Shown piece after piece: positions 31,595-43,700 of a stretch of DNA of 64,000 nt (position 1 is the first letter of the stretch; each line of letters opens with the position of its first letter). The stretch spans positions 62,001 to 126,000 of the forward strand of contig JAMYHL010000053.1 of NCBI GenBank assembly GCA_025531455.1, in the 5' to 3' direction. The notes under the pieces were generated by a model, which saw nothing but the letters and a program-made list of their open reading frames with translations, searched no databases and was not told the origin of the DNA. Origin of the DNA: Apiotrichum sp. Y4204 (taxonomy: Eukaryota > Basidiomycota > Tremellomycetes > Trichosporonales > Trichosporonaceae). A program made the position numbers and the translations under genes.

Positions 31595-32083
31595 CGTGCT
31601 GGACCTTGCATCACTGTGCAAAGTGATCTGTAGTCTTGTAATCGCTCGGAAAAGAAGTTCGGAAATCAATATGCAAACAATAAGTGTCCCCGCTCTTGCC
31701 ATTTGCGCCATCTTGCACTCCACTTCACTCCAGACACGATGCATCGCCGTTCTTTCGTCATGCCGATCGAAACGCGAGGGAATAAAGAAGCGAGAGGGGG
31801 AAGCGGTGGAGGGGTAGAGAATGAAAGAAGAGAAAAGAAAAGAAAACTGTATACAAGAGGCGGTCGGCTCTCTGTCCAGGCCGGAGTACGTAGATCTAGT
31901 GGTCGACAGCAGGGATGCAATGTAACACGACGGGGCTGCGGCGTGCGGCCACACGCCGCGGATGCAGACAGGGTAGTAGTTGTTGTAGTAAGCGAGATGT
32001 CGTTGCAGGTTTGGGGAGCGCTCTAGCGCTACTCGTTCATAAAGCCGTGATGATGGCGGGACTCGGGGCACTGGCACTGGCGA
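31595..32083. other. Convergent 3' region between MBL-fold gene and PAK kinase
   Basis: These 489 bp between two stop codons should contain both 3' UTRs. A purine run (agaaaagaaaagaaaa, about 31831-31847) is visible. I see no gene. Confidence 0.5.
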
Positions 32084-34849
32084 CTATGCGCTCTTGCGTG
32101 CACTCCGGATCATGCCGCTCAGACTCGACAGCTTTGCCGAGTACTTGAAGAAGTCGTGCCTCAACAATTGCTCAGCAGACGGGCGCTTCTCAGCGTCAAC
32201 GGTAAGACATGCCTTGAGGTAGTCGCGGAACACGGCCGAGAGCTTGTCCCAGTCCTTTATCTTTGGTGTGCCGTTGGTCGCAATGAGATATAGTGCACGC
32301 AGCGGGTTCTCGTTCAGGTACGGCGGCTCGCCTTCGAGCATCTCAATCGCCATGATACCCAGTGACCAGATGTCGACCTTGGGTCCGTACTCCTTGCGCG
32401 TGACAACCTCGGGCGCCATCCAGTACGGAGTGCCGACCATTGTCGTGCGCTTCGTGGACAGGGGGTCGGCGATGCGCGCGCAGAAACCAAAGTCGGCTGT
32501 CTTGTTAGCTTACTGTCCCTGTGATGACTCCTCCACACCTCCTTCCACTCACTCAGCTTGACGTCGCCGTTGAGCGACAGCAAAATGTTGTCCGACTTGA
32601 TGTCACGGTGGATGACACCCTTCGAGTGGAGATGGCGCAGGCCCTCGCAAGTCTCGCGCGAGACCGCAGCAATTTGTGCCTCGGACATGCAGTGCGCAGT
32701 CACCACATCTGTGAGCGAACCGCCCTCCATGTACTCCATGACAACCCAAAGGTCGCCCTTCCACAAGTACGAGTCCTTGAAGTTGACAATGTTCGGGTGG
32801 GCCGACTCGCGCATGACGAGAATCTCGTTGATGATGAGATCCTGCTTAGGCTGCTTCTCGAGGTTCATCTGCTTGATCGCCACGGGCGTTCCTGTGCGGT
32901 CGTAGGCAGTGTACACACCACCCGAGGCACCTTGGCCAATCTTGACGAGGTTACGGTAGATCGCGTTCGGATCGCCTGGCGAGCAAATGTTGGTGAGCTG
33001 CCGGATGACCTCCTCGTTCTCTTTTGCCTTATCCCGACGGCGGGTGGTGCCCTGTTCACGCGCCTTCGTGACACTCCGGGACACGCCGCCGGCGGCCCCG
33101 GGAACGGCGGGGGCGTCGCGAGGATCGCGGGGCTCGCGCGACTTGCCCGACTGCGACTTGGACTTGTGCAACGGCGGAGACGGTTTGCTGGTCGGAGGCG
33201 CACGCGATGAAATGGAACGGTCAAGAGTCTTTTTCGGCACCGGAGATTGGGTGGGGGCGACTCGGGCCGACGCGGAGCGATCGAGAGGAGGAGGCACAGT
33301 GGGGAGTTGAGGGAGCTGAGGGGATGTCGAGGGCATGCGTTGAGGCTTGGGCGGGGCCACGCGCTCAGCTTGGATCTTGGCCGGAGGAGCAGGTGCCGCT
33401 CGAGGGTTGCTGTAAATGTATCCTGCCGGGCTTGGTGCAGACGCAGCACCAAGGCCAGACGATCCGTCGTTGCTGTTCTCACGAGACATCTCAGCGGATG
33501 GCGGCTGGGACATGGGAGTCGGAGATGGGGACAGGTGGGTTGGGCCAGCGTTACGCATCTTCGCCCAGACCTCATCATCCGGGTCTTCCTGCGCATCACG
33601 CTCCTGGAGATATTTGACAACAGCGAGAACCTGATCCGGGTTCTCCTCCTGCTCTGCACGTGTGATACCATTGTCGTCAAGGATTTTCTGCCACTCCTGC
33701 GGCATACCCGTGTCTGGAGCGTCAGCCGCTGAGAAAGACACATCGTGCATCACACTCACATTGCCCGGTGTTGTAGTCGAATCCGACGTGGGTAAGATGG
33801 ATAGGGTCGTACGGGGTGGAGATGACAGGCGCCTTGTTGTTGGTCGTGAGGAGATCTGGGGCGGGTCAGGGCGACATCTCTTGCCTCGTACTTACCACTC
33901 AAAACACCAAAGACGCTCTTCTTATCCTTTGAGCTCTTGCCTGTTCCGCTGCGAGCGCGCACTGTTGGCGTCTCCTTGGGAGTATCCTGCGTCATCTGTA
34001 CGGGGATTGATGGGCCAATGCCGAGCTTCTGTTCAAAGGTTTGCTCAAGGGGGATCGGAGGGCTGGTGAGTGGAGCGGGGGTAGGATTGAGCGTGCTGCT
34101 GCCAGCAGATTGGTTGCCCACAGACGGGCTGCGATGTTCACGGTACATGTTACCGTTCTGCGACGAAGCCCCAGGCGTGGCAGGATGCTCTCCAGCAGGC
34201 AAGGTGCCGGAGCGAACCGGGCGGGGAGCTTGGCTGGCCTGAGCCCCTGACATCGTATAGGAGTGACGATTGCTGTTGGGGTTGGGCGAGTTGGGCGAGT
34301 ATGTGCCGTAGATAGTGGGAGTGCGCGACGACGGGCCAGAGGCAAGCTGCGGCGAGGGGTAGATGTCAGAGTCTTTGCGCGACGAGGATGTAGAGTGCGA
34401 TGCGCTAGGGGTGGTGGTAAAATCGTTTTGGCGGTACGCATCTCCGGCACGGTACGAGTGGTCCTGCGAACCATACGAGTTGGCCGCGCGGTAAGAGTCT
34501 GAGCGGTACGCCGTGGGTGGGTCCGAGCGGTACGACGAGGGCGGGTTGGGCACGCCCATGGTCGAGGTCCTGGGCGAGACCTGCATGCCGAGAGAAATGT
34601 CCGATTGCGGGCCATAGTTGGCCGAGTTGCGCGTCGGCTTGGCAGTGTACGTCTGCGTGATGGGCAGCTCGTTGGGAGCAGCCATCGGAGTCGCGCCAGT
34701 GTCTACGTGGCATGTCAGTACCGATGTCTCGACGAGGCTTGGAAAGAAGACAAGGGGTAAAAAGGGTCTGAGCGGAACTCACACTCTTGCTGAGGATGCC
34801 GGATGGCACCGACGCCTAAGCGCTTGGGGCTGGTGTGATGGCCAGACAT
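32084..34849 (-). CDS. STE20: p21-activated protein kinase, Ste20/PAK type
   Basis: This Ser/Thr kinase acts downstream of Cdc42/Rac in mating, morphogenesis and polarity. A long Ser/Pro-rich N-terminus ([21 protein letters not shown] repeats) leads to a CRIB motif encoded at about 33840-33771: [24 protein letters not shown] autoinhibitory-like segment follows ([20 protein letters not shown]). A second disordered linker rich in PxxP and RDPRD leads to the catalytic domain: [14 protein letters not shown] (P-loop), VAIKQMNL (Lys), [18 protein letters not shown] across an intron, and [11 protein letters not shown]. There are five introns. No PH domain lies before the CRIB, so it is Ste20/Pak1-like rather than Cla4-like. 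The start at 34849 gives [12 protein letters not shown]; an unusually long gene-free region lies upstream. Confidence 0.93.
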
Positions 34850-35962
34850 GATGGAGGCCGGGAGGGTGTGTCGATGCGACCGCAGGTAAGCACCGTCACT
34901 CGGGGTTAACCGAGAGGGAGAAGAGGGACAAAGTGTGGAGAGCCCGGCTGGTGCAAGATCGCGGTGTCTGGGGGGGAGGACAACAAACGAAAGGAAAGAG
35001 CGGTTGCTCTGGCGGTGGCACACTTGTTGCTTATGTGCGTGTGGACGCTCTGCTAACCCTCGCGCGAGGCGGTCGGTGCAGCGGAGGCGGAGGGAAATAA
35101 GGGGCGGTGGCAGAGGGGAAGAGAAGGGGGGGCCAGAGGGGCAAGGGTATGGGGTTGAGGTGACAACAGGGCGACGAGGCTTGTGCGTCGGTGGTTCAAT
35201 CTGTTCCGCCTTGGAAACGGGAAACGGGCAGAGATAGAGAGAGCGAGGGGAACTGCAAGCAAGACTGGCCGGTGTGGTCTCGTGTCGTGGTGGAGATGGG
35301 TGTGAGGTAGACAATGGACGCGATGATGCGTGTTGTTGTCGAGGCGACGCACAACTGGTGCAAAGAGTGCGTAGTGGTGTGTGGCAGTGGGGCTAGGTGC
35401 TGTTGCCGTTGAACACGCGATGGGCCGTGATCACCGTGTGGTCAAAGTCGTAAAGGCCAAAGAAGGGGCGAGGTGCGTGTGTGCGTACGGGTGTGTACGT
35501 CGTGATGCTTGATTGTGATAATGTGTGCGACAGGGGGTGAACACCAAAAAGTACAAGCGCACAAGAAAAATGGCCTTTGGGACGCGAAAACACGAACACA
35601 GTACGCGTTTGCGGGTTGGACAAGGGCGGCGATGGAGGGTTGGTGGGAATGGTAAGTGTTGTTGCAAGACGTTGTCGCGTCAAAGTGCTGGGCTTGGCTT
35701 GGCTTTGCTGGCTTGCAGCTAAAAAAGCTCGAAACGAGAGTGGTGGATGCCGGGAAGCCGGGCAAAGGGAAGGGAGTGAGCGAGGGAGTGAGAGAGAGAG
35801 TGTGTGCCGGAGAGGTGCAGAGGAACAGCCGAACGGGCCGGATGCGCCAGCAATTGGAATGCACGGACGCTTAAAGGCGAACTTGTAGGCTGTGGGTTGT
35901 AAGGCTGTTGCTGCGGGAAGACGGGGAGGGCGTTGTGAGGCAGGGGCGGGATGGATGCAGTA

Positions 35963-35982
35963 AAGAGAGAGAGAGAGAGAGA
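35963..35982. repeat. GA dinucleotide microsatellite
   Basis: About nine GA units occur in the gene-free region upstream of the PAK kinase. On the kinase strand it reads as CT repeats. Confidence 0.85.
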
Positions 35983-37346
35983 TGAGATGGCGATGGTGGG
36001 TAGGTAGGTGGATGGTGGTGGTGAATGTTGTGAAGGTGGGATGGGATAGAGAGCAAGAGGAAGTAGTTGGGTAGTGGTGGTGGTAGTGGTGGTGGTGGAT
36101 GAATGCTGGGATGGAATGGATGGGATGGTGCGCGCTCTACGCTGGGGTAGTGGATGGATCGGATGGATTGGCAGAGAAGCAGAGAAGCCCAGAGTGGGTG
36201 TGGATGTGGGTGTTGGATGTGGTGGTACGTGCTACGGTGGTGGGTGTGGTGGACCCGCTGTTCGCTACAGTGCTCTCTCCCTCTCTCTCTGCCAGAGGAT
36301 GGACTGGTTGTGGGCAGATGGAACGGGGTTCGGGGGTTTGTGTGTGTGCAAGCGTGTAAGCGTGTACTGTACGCGTGTAAGACAACGCGCGCGCAGCTTG
36401 CAGCCCTTGGGTGGACGGGGAGGAGGGGGAGCAGCAACCAACACCACAATACGATCCAAAGCAGCTCACAGCTGGCAGGTTCTTCTTGTCCGCGCCTCCC
36501 TCGTGTCGTCGTCCTCTGTTCTGCTCTCTTTGTATTGGGAGCTTCTTTGTTCCTAATGCCCCCCCTGTGGACTGTGGCATCGTGTGTATTGCATTGTCTA
36601 GTTGTCTGCAGACTCTTTTTATCGACACATGCACACTTCTCTCTGCCTCGAGGCAACAAGCCGCGCAAAGGGTCCTGCTGCTGAACCCTATTATCGCAAA
36701 CCCGCGACAGGGCCAGACAGGCCATACACTCCGAGAGGGGAGAGGCGTAAAACGCGCCGTGGCTGCAGGCTGCAGGTTGAGGCTGGAGAGGCGCTGTGTG
36801 CTTGTGGGATGGGAGAGGAGAGGAGATGCATCGGTGTCACAGTAGAACTGCACAAAGAGAGATATAGAGATAGAACGTGGTCACACTTGGGAGAGTGACG
36901 ATACAGAGGGTGTACAGGATGTGAGATAAACACAGATGCGATGTGCGCTATCTTGCACCGCGTCGTGGGTCGAGATGGGGGGAGGATGTTTCGGGCCGCT
37001 TGGCAGCTGGCAGTCGTAGTCATGATATAATGATAACGAGGAGCGAGCTAGCGATATCGAACAGCAGCGGGCACAGAACGAGATAGAGTTTGGTGGCAGT
37101 GAGAAGAGGGGAATATGTGGCACAGCTGCAGCGCTGCAGAGAGGGGGTGGCACAGTTCTGTCTGTCGCAGGGTGGTTCACATCGTCCTAATCAACTAGCA
37201 TTAGCACTTTTCTATTCCTCTGATCTCACCGATTACAAAAACAGAAGAAACGGAAAAAAGGGTTCTGAGACCTGGCCCAGTTGATCCAGGGACGCAAAAA
37301 GGGGCTGTCCCAAGATCCCAAAGAAGAAATCCATACGGCAAGGCAA

Positions 37347-37393
37347 GGGGGGCGGGGGGGTGGGGAGGAGGGAAGGTGGGGAGGAGGGAAGGG
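37347..37393 (+). repeat. G-run tract with 16-bp tandem repeat (G-quadruplex candidate)
   Basis: Runs of three to seven G separated by one or two bases span about 47 bp. Inside, the unit tggggaggagggaagg is tandemly repeated at 37361-37392. The tract meets the simple four-run rule for a G-quadruplex on the plus strand. A TATA-like word (tatataaaaa) begins about 9 bp after it. Confidence 0.7.
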
Positions 37394-37857
37394 AGAAGAT
37401 ATATAAAAACGAAAAAGGGGAGGTGCTCGAGGAGAGGTGCCTGGCGCGCTGGCGCTCGGCAGGAGAGCCCAGGGCCCGAGGGATATGGATAAAAGCATCA
37501 GCAGAGAGAAGGCGGATGGCCCGACCAGGACCCCTCGTAATATAAAAACGAAAATCTGTAAATCTGTAAATCGCGACCATCCATGACCATCAATTACTTT
37601 TCTTTGCGCCGATCCCACCACAGAAGCATGCAAAACACAATTAGCCTGTTTGTAGGCCCTTGTGGTCCGTGGTCTAGCGTAGAGACTAAAAGACTACACA
37701 AAAGTCTAGAACCACAAGAAGCGAGTGGGAGAAGAAGAAGGGGGGTGGAGGGCATTATTGAGAACAAACAACATGACCACAGGGCGATTAGGTATATCCG
37801 AATCAGTGATTGCGATCCTCTTGCACCCCCTGCTGTTGTATGTGTTCTATTACCACC

Positions 37858-37877
37858 CGCTTCGAGAATTCGAAGCG
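37858..37877. repeat. Perfect 8-bp inverted repeat with 4-base loop
   Basis: cgcttcga and tcgaagcg flank the loop gaat. There is no U-run after it that would suggest a Pol III terminator. Confidence 0.75.
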
Positions 37878-40717
37878 CACAGATCGGAGGTATCGTATAG
37901 CGTCGTACCGTAATCATAGATGCATCGTCGTAGAATCACAGAACACGGCGAGGTACACCGAAGGTGGGTGAAGGTGAGTATGTAATGCTGCTGCAACCAC
38001 TTTGATGACTACAGCCAATCCCCAGCAGCCAGAGATGTAGAGAATCTGGGCACCACAGCGGTCGCGCGCCCCGCCCACTACTACTTGAGACGAAAAGGGA
38101 AAGCGCAAAAACAGGGGGTTAGCTACAATCCAGACGTTGACACACTACCGCAGCCACTGGCTCGGAGGAGTAATCCGACACGACCAAAATGGGGTCTTGA
38201 GCAGTGACCCGCATGGAAATTGTGTGTCCAGGATGGTCCAGGATCCAGGAGGCCAGGATGTAGAATACCTGAGCTGACGGATGAGAACCTCAGATCCCAG
38301 ATTCGGCGCTCCTCACGGTCTCGTACCGTCTCATCCTGGTCGTCGGTGACAGGAACCACTAATGAAAGAGGAACGCTCCGCCACGCCGCCAGCGCGAGCG
38401 CGAGGGGTCCGCCGGCAAGGGCAGCCGACAGTCGAGACCCGGCGCTGGATTGCGTGGCGCTCTTCGTGTCGTCCTGCGCGATCCTGCTTTCATGCTCTCA
38501 TGCGGTAGCGCGGTAGGTTGTGCCGGTCGCACCATTTGGCCACTGGGCCACTTGCTCGCGCTGCACGTTTCGGATCGCGATCATGTCTCGGCTCGGGTGT
38601 TGTTCGGTGCTCTAGATAGCTCGAGATTGTCGCCGCATGCCTCGCTTCCAGATGACCGGATGAGTTCTCATGAGCTTCTTGCTATCCACATTCGCAAAAA
38701 TGACCTCATGACCTCGAACCGCCTGCAATTGTTTCTCAGCTCTCCCGGGGAACATCGGAACAGAGACCATCTCTGTATCTCTGCGTTGCCTTGCATACCG
38801 TCCCCAGTGGACGGTGGATGTCACTCGGCTCCAGCGTTTCAGACACTGCGCGGCCGACAGAGGCTATTGGCCCGATGCTGGAACTCTTGTTCTCTGCGTT
38901 GATCGGCGACAATGCCGACCAAAACACAGGACAAATAGCTGGAGCAGCAGATCGACATGGAGCAAAGGGAGGGACTCGGCGAGTATGGTTCACAGGAACC
39001 CACGACCCAGTGGCCTGGAAAGCTGCGGACCGGGGCAGAAGCTGGAGCGTTGGTTCTGACGTTCTGGGCTATCGGCAGCGGCAGGGCTCGGAAATTACGT
39101 TTGGCGCTGCCGCTGCCGCTGCCGTTGTCCAGGGTTGGGGTGCCGCGAAACGTGAAGCACGGCTGGAAGAGGCAGGCAACCAGTTCTTGGATATGGTTGT
39201 GGGTTGAGTGTGGTTCCAGCAGGATGCTAATTGTTGTATTCCCAAGGGCTGCCGCCCGCAGTTCGCTACCACAGGTAGCGACCATCTGACTGCTGGTCGC
39301 GACGCGAACGCAACCATGCAGTAGCACATGACCGTTGGGGTCAAGATGTTCTGGCAGTTCTGGAACTCGTTTTGACTCTGGGACTTGGGGACGATTCTCA
39401 CGGCCCCACATAACGCACTCTCGTCATGGTCGTCATCCAAAGACACCTGGCGGGCCGATAAGCTCTGCTAGCTTTGGATGTCGGGGCGGGCGGTTATGGC
39501 ATTGCGGGTATCGGACTGGTGTTGTACGTGCTGTTACACTGTGGATGGTTTCCAGGGGGTCAAGTGAAGAGTGATATGCTTCATTCCGTTGAAAGCAGCT
39601 GCCATAATGACGAGTATTAAAACCCCGAAATCCCGAGACTCAATTAGCGGCACGTGATCGTTCTTATTCGTCCATTACATAATCAATTGGAGTAGACAAA
39701 TGACGATATTATGCACCACCACCCTTTTGATTGCGATTGAGCACTGCGCACTCCAAATGGCCTCTCGGACGACCAGTGTGAGAGAGACCACTTGTCCGCA
39801 ACGACGAGCAACGAGCAGCAGCCACTTTGAGATAACCACCTATAAGATATGCATCATTGAAACATCGGGCAGCTGCTCAAGTTGGAAAGAAACCCGCAGA
39901 TATCGACCTGACAGATTGCGCAAAACACAAACTGTGATCCTGTGAATCAACCCCCGACACCTGTTCTTTGCTTGCATTTGACACAATCTCCAAAAACCCA
40001 CCTCGCCACACATCGCACAAGAGGCCAAGAGAATCGACGGTGACCAACCGAATTCACCTCCACCCTCCACCTGATCCATCACCACCGCGGCCTTCAACCA
40101 CCACCGCCGACCACTGCATCTGCACTCAAAGTCAAATCCATTCTCCAAGAGTGGAAACAGCGTCGCGTCTTGACTGCTGACAGCTGCGTGGTATCACGAG
40201 TGGAGACAAGACAGGACGGAAAAAACAACACAAGCTGCTAGAAAAACAAAAAATCACCCCGAGAAAAAATCACCAGCCCTTGGCCGCGCGTCGTTCCTCC
40301 ACTTTCACTGCTTCCTTGTTCCGTATCGCCTCGAGGTGCTCGCACGATTGCGTTATCGTCTCTTGGCCTCTCCAGTGATCCTGAGCTGTTTCAGTGCTGA
40401 GCGCTGCAGAAAAAGTAGACAAGTGACGAAACGCTGTCGACGGCACTAAAGCTACTCACCGTTTGTCCACCGGCTCCGATCTCCGTCCACTTTTGATCGC
40501 GGACTTTGGCCCAGCAGTGTTCAGGAGCTTGACGCCGCCGCCCGCATCTGCCTTGGCGTTGAACTCCCATCGAGCCCCGACCGAGACGCGGACCTGAGCG
40601 CCAGTGATCTCGGCTCTTGATCATTTCTCCCCTGTGTGTGTCTCTAGAGTACGCGCGCCTTGCCCCCCCCCTTTGACCCCGACACCTCCACCGCAGCGTA
40701 CGGTAACCCCATCGCCT

Positions 40718-43700
40718 ATGACGCCAGCAGCGGGCTCGCTGGCAGAGACACCTCTCCATTCGCGTGAGTACACCACCAGACCACCACTACCCCGCACTGG
40801 TGCACTGCTGTGCCACCCACCACCACCACCAATCCCACCCCATTTACCCATCCATATCACCTCTTCGGTACTCCCCCATCTACTGCATCCATCCTCGCCA
40901 TCCCTCTGTCGGTTTGCACACACCGCACCGAGGCAGATTGCAGATGGCATCGTGTGGCAGGCGCTCACTCCCCACAGCCGTACCAAACACCACAACCCCA
41001 CACACCACCACTACACCCCATTCCAGACATTCCAGGCATTCCACCCATCACTCTACCTCCCTATCCCCATCCACTGCCGCCGTCGCCCCCCTCCCCGCGC
41101 GCGGAAAGACCGTCTCACATCCGTCCTTTGGTCACGAGGCCTCTGTAGAGTCGGGCGCCTGGGCCGAAGACGAGTACGACGACGACGACGACTTTGAGGA
41201 GGTCGAATACGACGTTGCTTCAGACGACGATTACAACTTTGGTAAGTGTGTCTGTCCTTTGGGTTGATGCTCGCGGGGCGCCCGGAGAAGCGGTGGACAT
41301 GTCCTCATGTCATCCCCTCGTCAACGTTGCTTCCTTGCGTGTCTGTGTTGGGGCCGCTCGGTGTTCCTCATGCCCTCATGAATCACGGCTTCTGCTTCTC
41401 TGATCGACACGGGCGCCAGATTCACCCCTTCATTACCAGCCGCACATTGTCCCCTCGATGAAGCCCGGGCCTGCCTTATTACCGACGACGCGCACCCCCT
41501 CGCGTCGCTGCAGACCGCGCATCGTCCTTGGCCACTTTGACGTTGCTTCTCACTGTCTATCCTCCTCGCATAACCGAAACTGACACCACAGACGAGCACT
41601 ACACTGAAGAACTCGGCATCATGTGGCCCTCCGCGGTAGAGAACGCGCTCACCCGGCCGCAGGAGCGCACTGCAGATGGTGCCCCAGCTCCCATCATCGC
41701 TGTAAGTCTGAAAGTGCCGCTTCGGTCTTGTCTCATGCTTCGCACGCGCTTACCCCCCTTCCTTTCCCGCTCCGACTCGCTCTCCCCACTTCCAAAACCT
41801 CGCGCCTCTCATCACCCGCTTCTCTATATCAACGAGCTCACTTTGTCTGTCACTCTCCTTTCTCTTCCTCACCCCTTCCCCCACCCACATCCACCATGCC
41901 CTACTTCAAATCTCCCAAACACCCATTGACACACGCCCTCCGGTGTCTCGACGTCTCAATACCCTCGTTTTCCGAAATCCCACTACCGCTCCTTTATCCG
42001 TGCTCTCAAACGGCGAACGTTATGCTGGCCATCCCCCGTTCCCGATGAGCAGGCTGATGACGACCGTCGATCATGCCTAGGCTTGCCACTCTCCCTGCCG
42101 TACGAGGTCGAGTCGCTCGCAGACATGGACGCTCGCCTCGAGCTCATCCTCTGCCGCCTCACCGAGTGTGTCAAGGCGCACGAGTGGTACACCGCCTTTA
42201 ACACCTGGAACTCGGCGCTGAATATGTGAGTTTCTGGTGGCAAAGGGGTGCCTTCCTGAGGTCCCCGACGGTCATGACTGTGACACTGACGCGTCCAGCT
42301 GGATCACCATGGGGTATCCAATGAAGAAGGAGATCAAAATTCGTCTCATCTTCCTGTACTACGAAATCATCTGTGAGTACGCGTCTGTCACCATAGGTGA
42401 TGGCCGCCTCCAGACGCTGACGACTCCCAGTCATCCCCGGGCTGAGCACATCGTTTATCGAGGACAGGGCCACCGACCTCATGGCCTTGCTGAGGTGCGT
42501 ATATCCAGAACTGAGGTGATAGCCGTCGGTCATGAACTCACTCCCAGCGACCGCGCATTGAGCATCCAGGACATCCGCATCCCGTGGCGGCCGCTGTATG
42601 ATGCCCTTTACAATGAGCTCTTCCCCCACCCCACAAAGCTCGCACGGCACACCATCAACCTCGCCCCAACGTACCTCAACATTGCGGAGACGGCACAGCG
42701 CTTCTTCCACCCGGAAGAGGTGGACGAGATGCTTGACGTCATCCTCCCCCAGTTTGACCCCAGCATGGACTCCATCCTTGCCACCTTGTTGTTCCTTGTG
42801 CATTTCCTGCCCATCAACGCGTGCACCAAGTGGCTCCCTCTCGGTAGGTGATAGAAGGTGTTTTCTCGCTGACCACAGTTTTCCGTATGTGGGTAGGCCT
42901 CCACAGTGGCCTCTGGGACGATCAGGCGTCAGATCTTCTCGGCCAGCTGGCGATAGCGCATATTGAGCCTTCCCGCTCTGATCCGAGCATCCTTGGGGCC
43001 ATTCCCCGTGGAAGGATCAATACGCCCGAAGAAGAGGAGAAGAGCCCCGCCAGGAAGCTTGCCGAACGTGCACACCTTCGCCGCATACTGGACTATGAGG
43101 GCAAGGTCATTGAGGACTCCGACAAGCTCACATACTGGCCAGACCCGTCGCTGTTGCCCCCAGAGGAGGAACGCGGTGACCCCAACTGGGCGGGTATCCG
43201 CAAGGAGATTGGTATCTTCACCGAGGCCGAGTTTGAGTTTGTCATGTCCAAGTGTCTGCGCTCGCTCAACGTGCCTGTTGGTGGCGCGGCCACCTCAACG
43301 CACAGCCTGTCGATCACCGCAGCAGATGCCCGTACCAGCAAGAAAATCCTGGACGCAAAGAAGCCCATTGACCGCACGCAAAGCCTTGCCGAGGTGATCG
43401 TCTACAGTATGGCCGAAGATGCTGCTCCGCTTCCGTTTGGCGTCACCGCTGCGCCCACACGTGCTGCCACTCCCGGACCGGGATTCTCATCCAACCACAC
43501 CAGCAACAACGACCCTGTTGCGCGTTTGCGCAACGGCGGTAGTGGTGTGTCCGAAATGACCCGCACAGGCAGCTCCGACTCGCTGGCTGCCGCTGGTGAA
43601 CGCATTGAGCGCAGCAGGAAGTATGTCGCTGGGTCCAAGGCGCTCGACCACCTCGCAGCTCTTATCACCAGCTGCGAGACGTTCTTCCACCCCAGCAACG

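Larger units (their letters stand above)
34850..40717. other. 5.9-kb gene-free region between STE20 and BLM10
   Basis: I find no exon chain with family support in 5.9 kb, by far the longest such gap in a window where neighbours are usually 80-900 bp apart. From about 34850 to 37450 the minus strand is pyrimidine-rich with CT and CCA runs, which looks like a long leader or promoter for the minus-strand kinase. Notable sub-features are a GA microsatellite (about 35963), GGT-rich tracts (36061-36125), a G-run region (37347-37393), two copies of an A-rich TATA-like word (37402, 37537) and an 8-bp hairpin (37858-37877). From 38100 to 40200 the sequence is unremarkable. The last 500 bases before 40718 are probably the BLM10 leader, possibly with a leader intron ending ctctag near 40649. 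Confidence 0.6.

Noticed and set aside
35871..36853. Minus-strand frames rich in His, Pro and Ser upstream of the PAK kinase
   Set aside because: They are translations of CT/CCA-rich simple sequence; no domains and no plausible splice chain. More likely leader or promoter DNA.
38839..39411. 190-codon minus-strand frame in the gene-free region
   Set aside because: No family resemblance, no conserved start context, and overlaps equally long frames on other phases.
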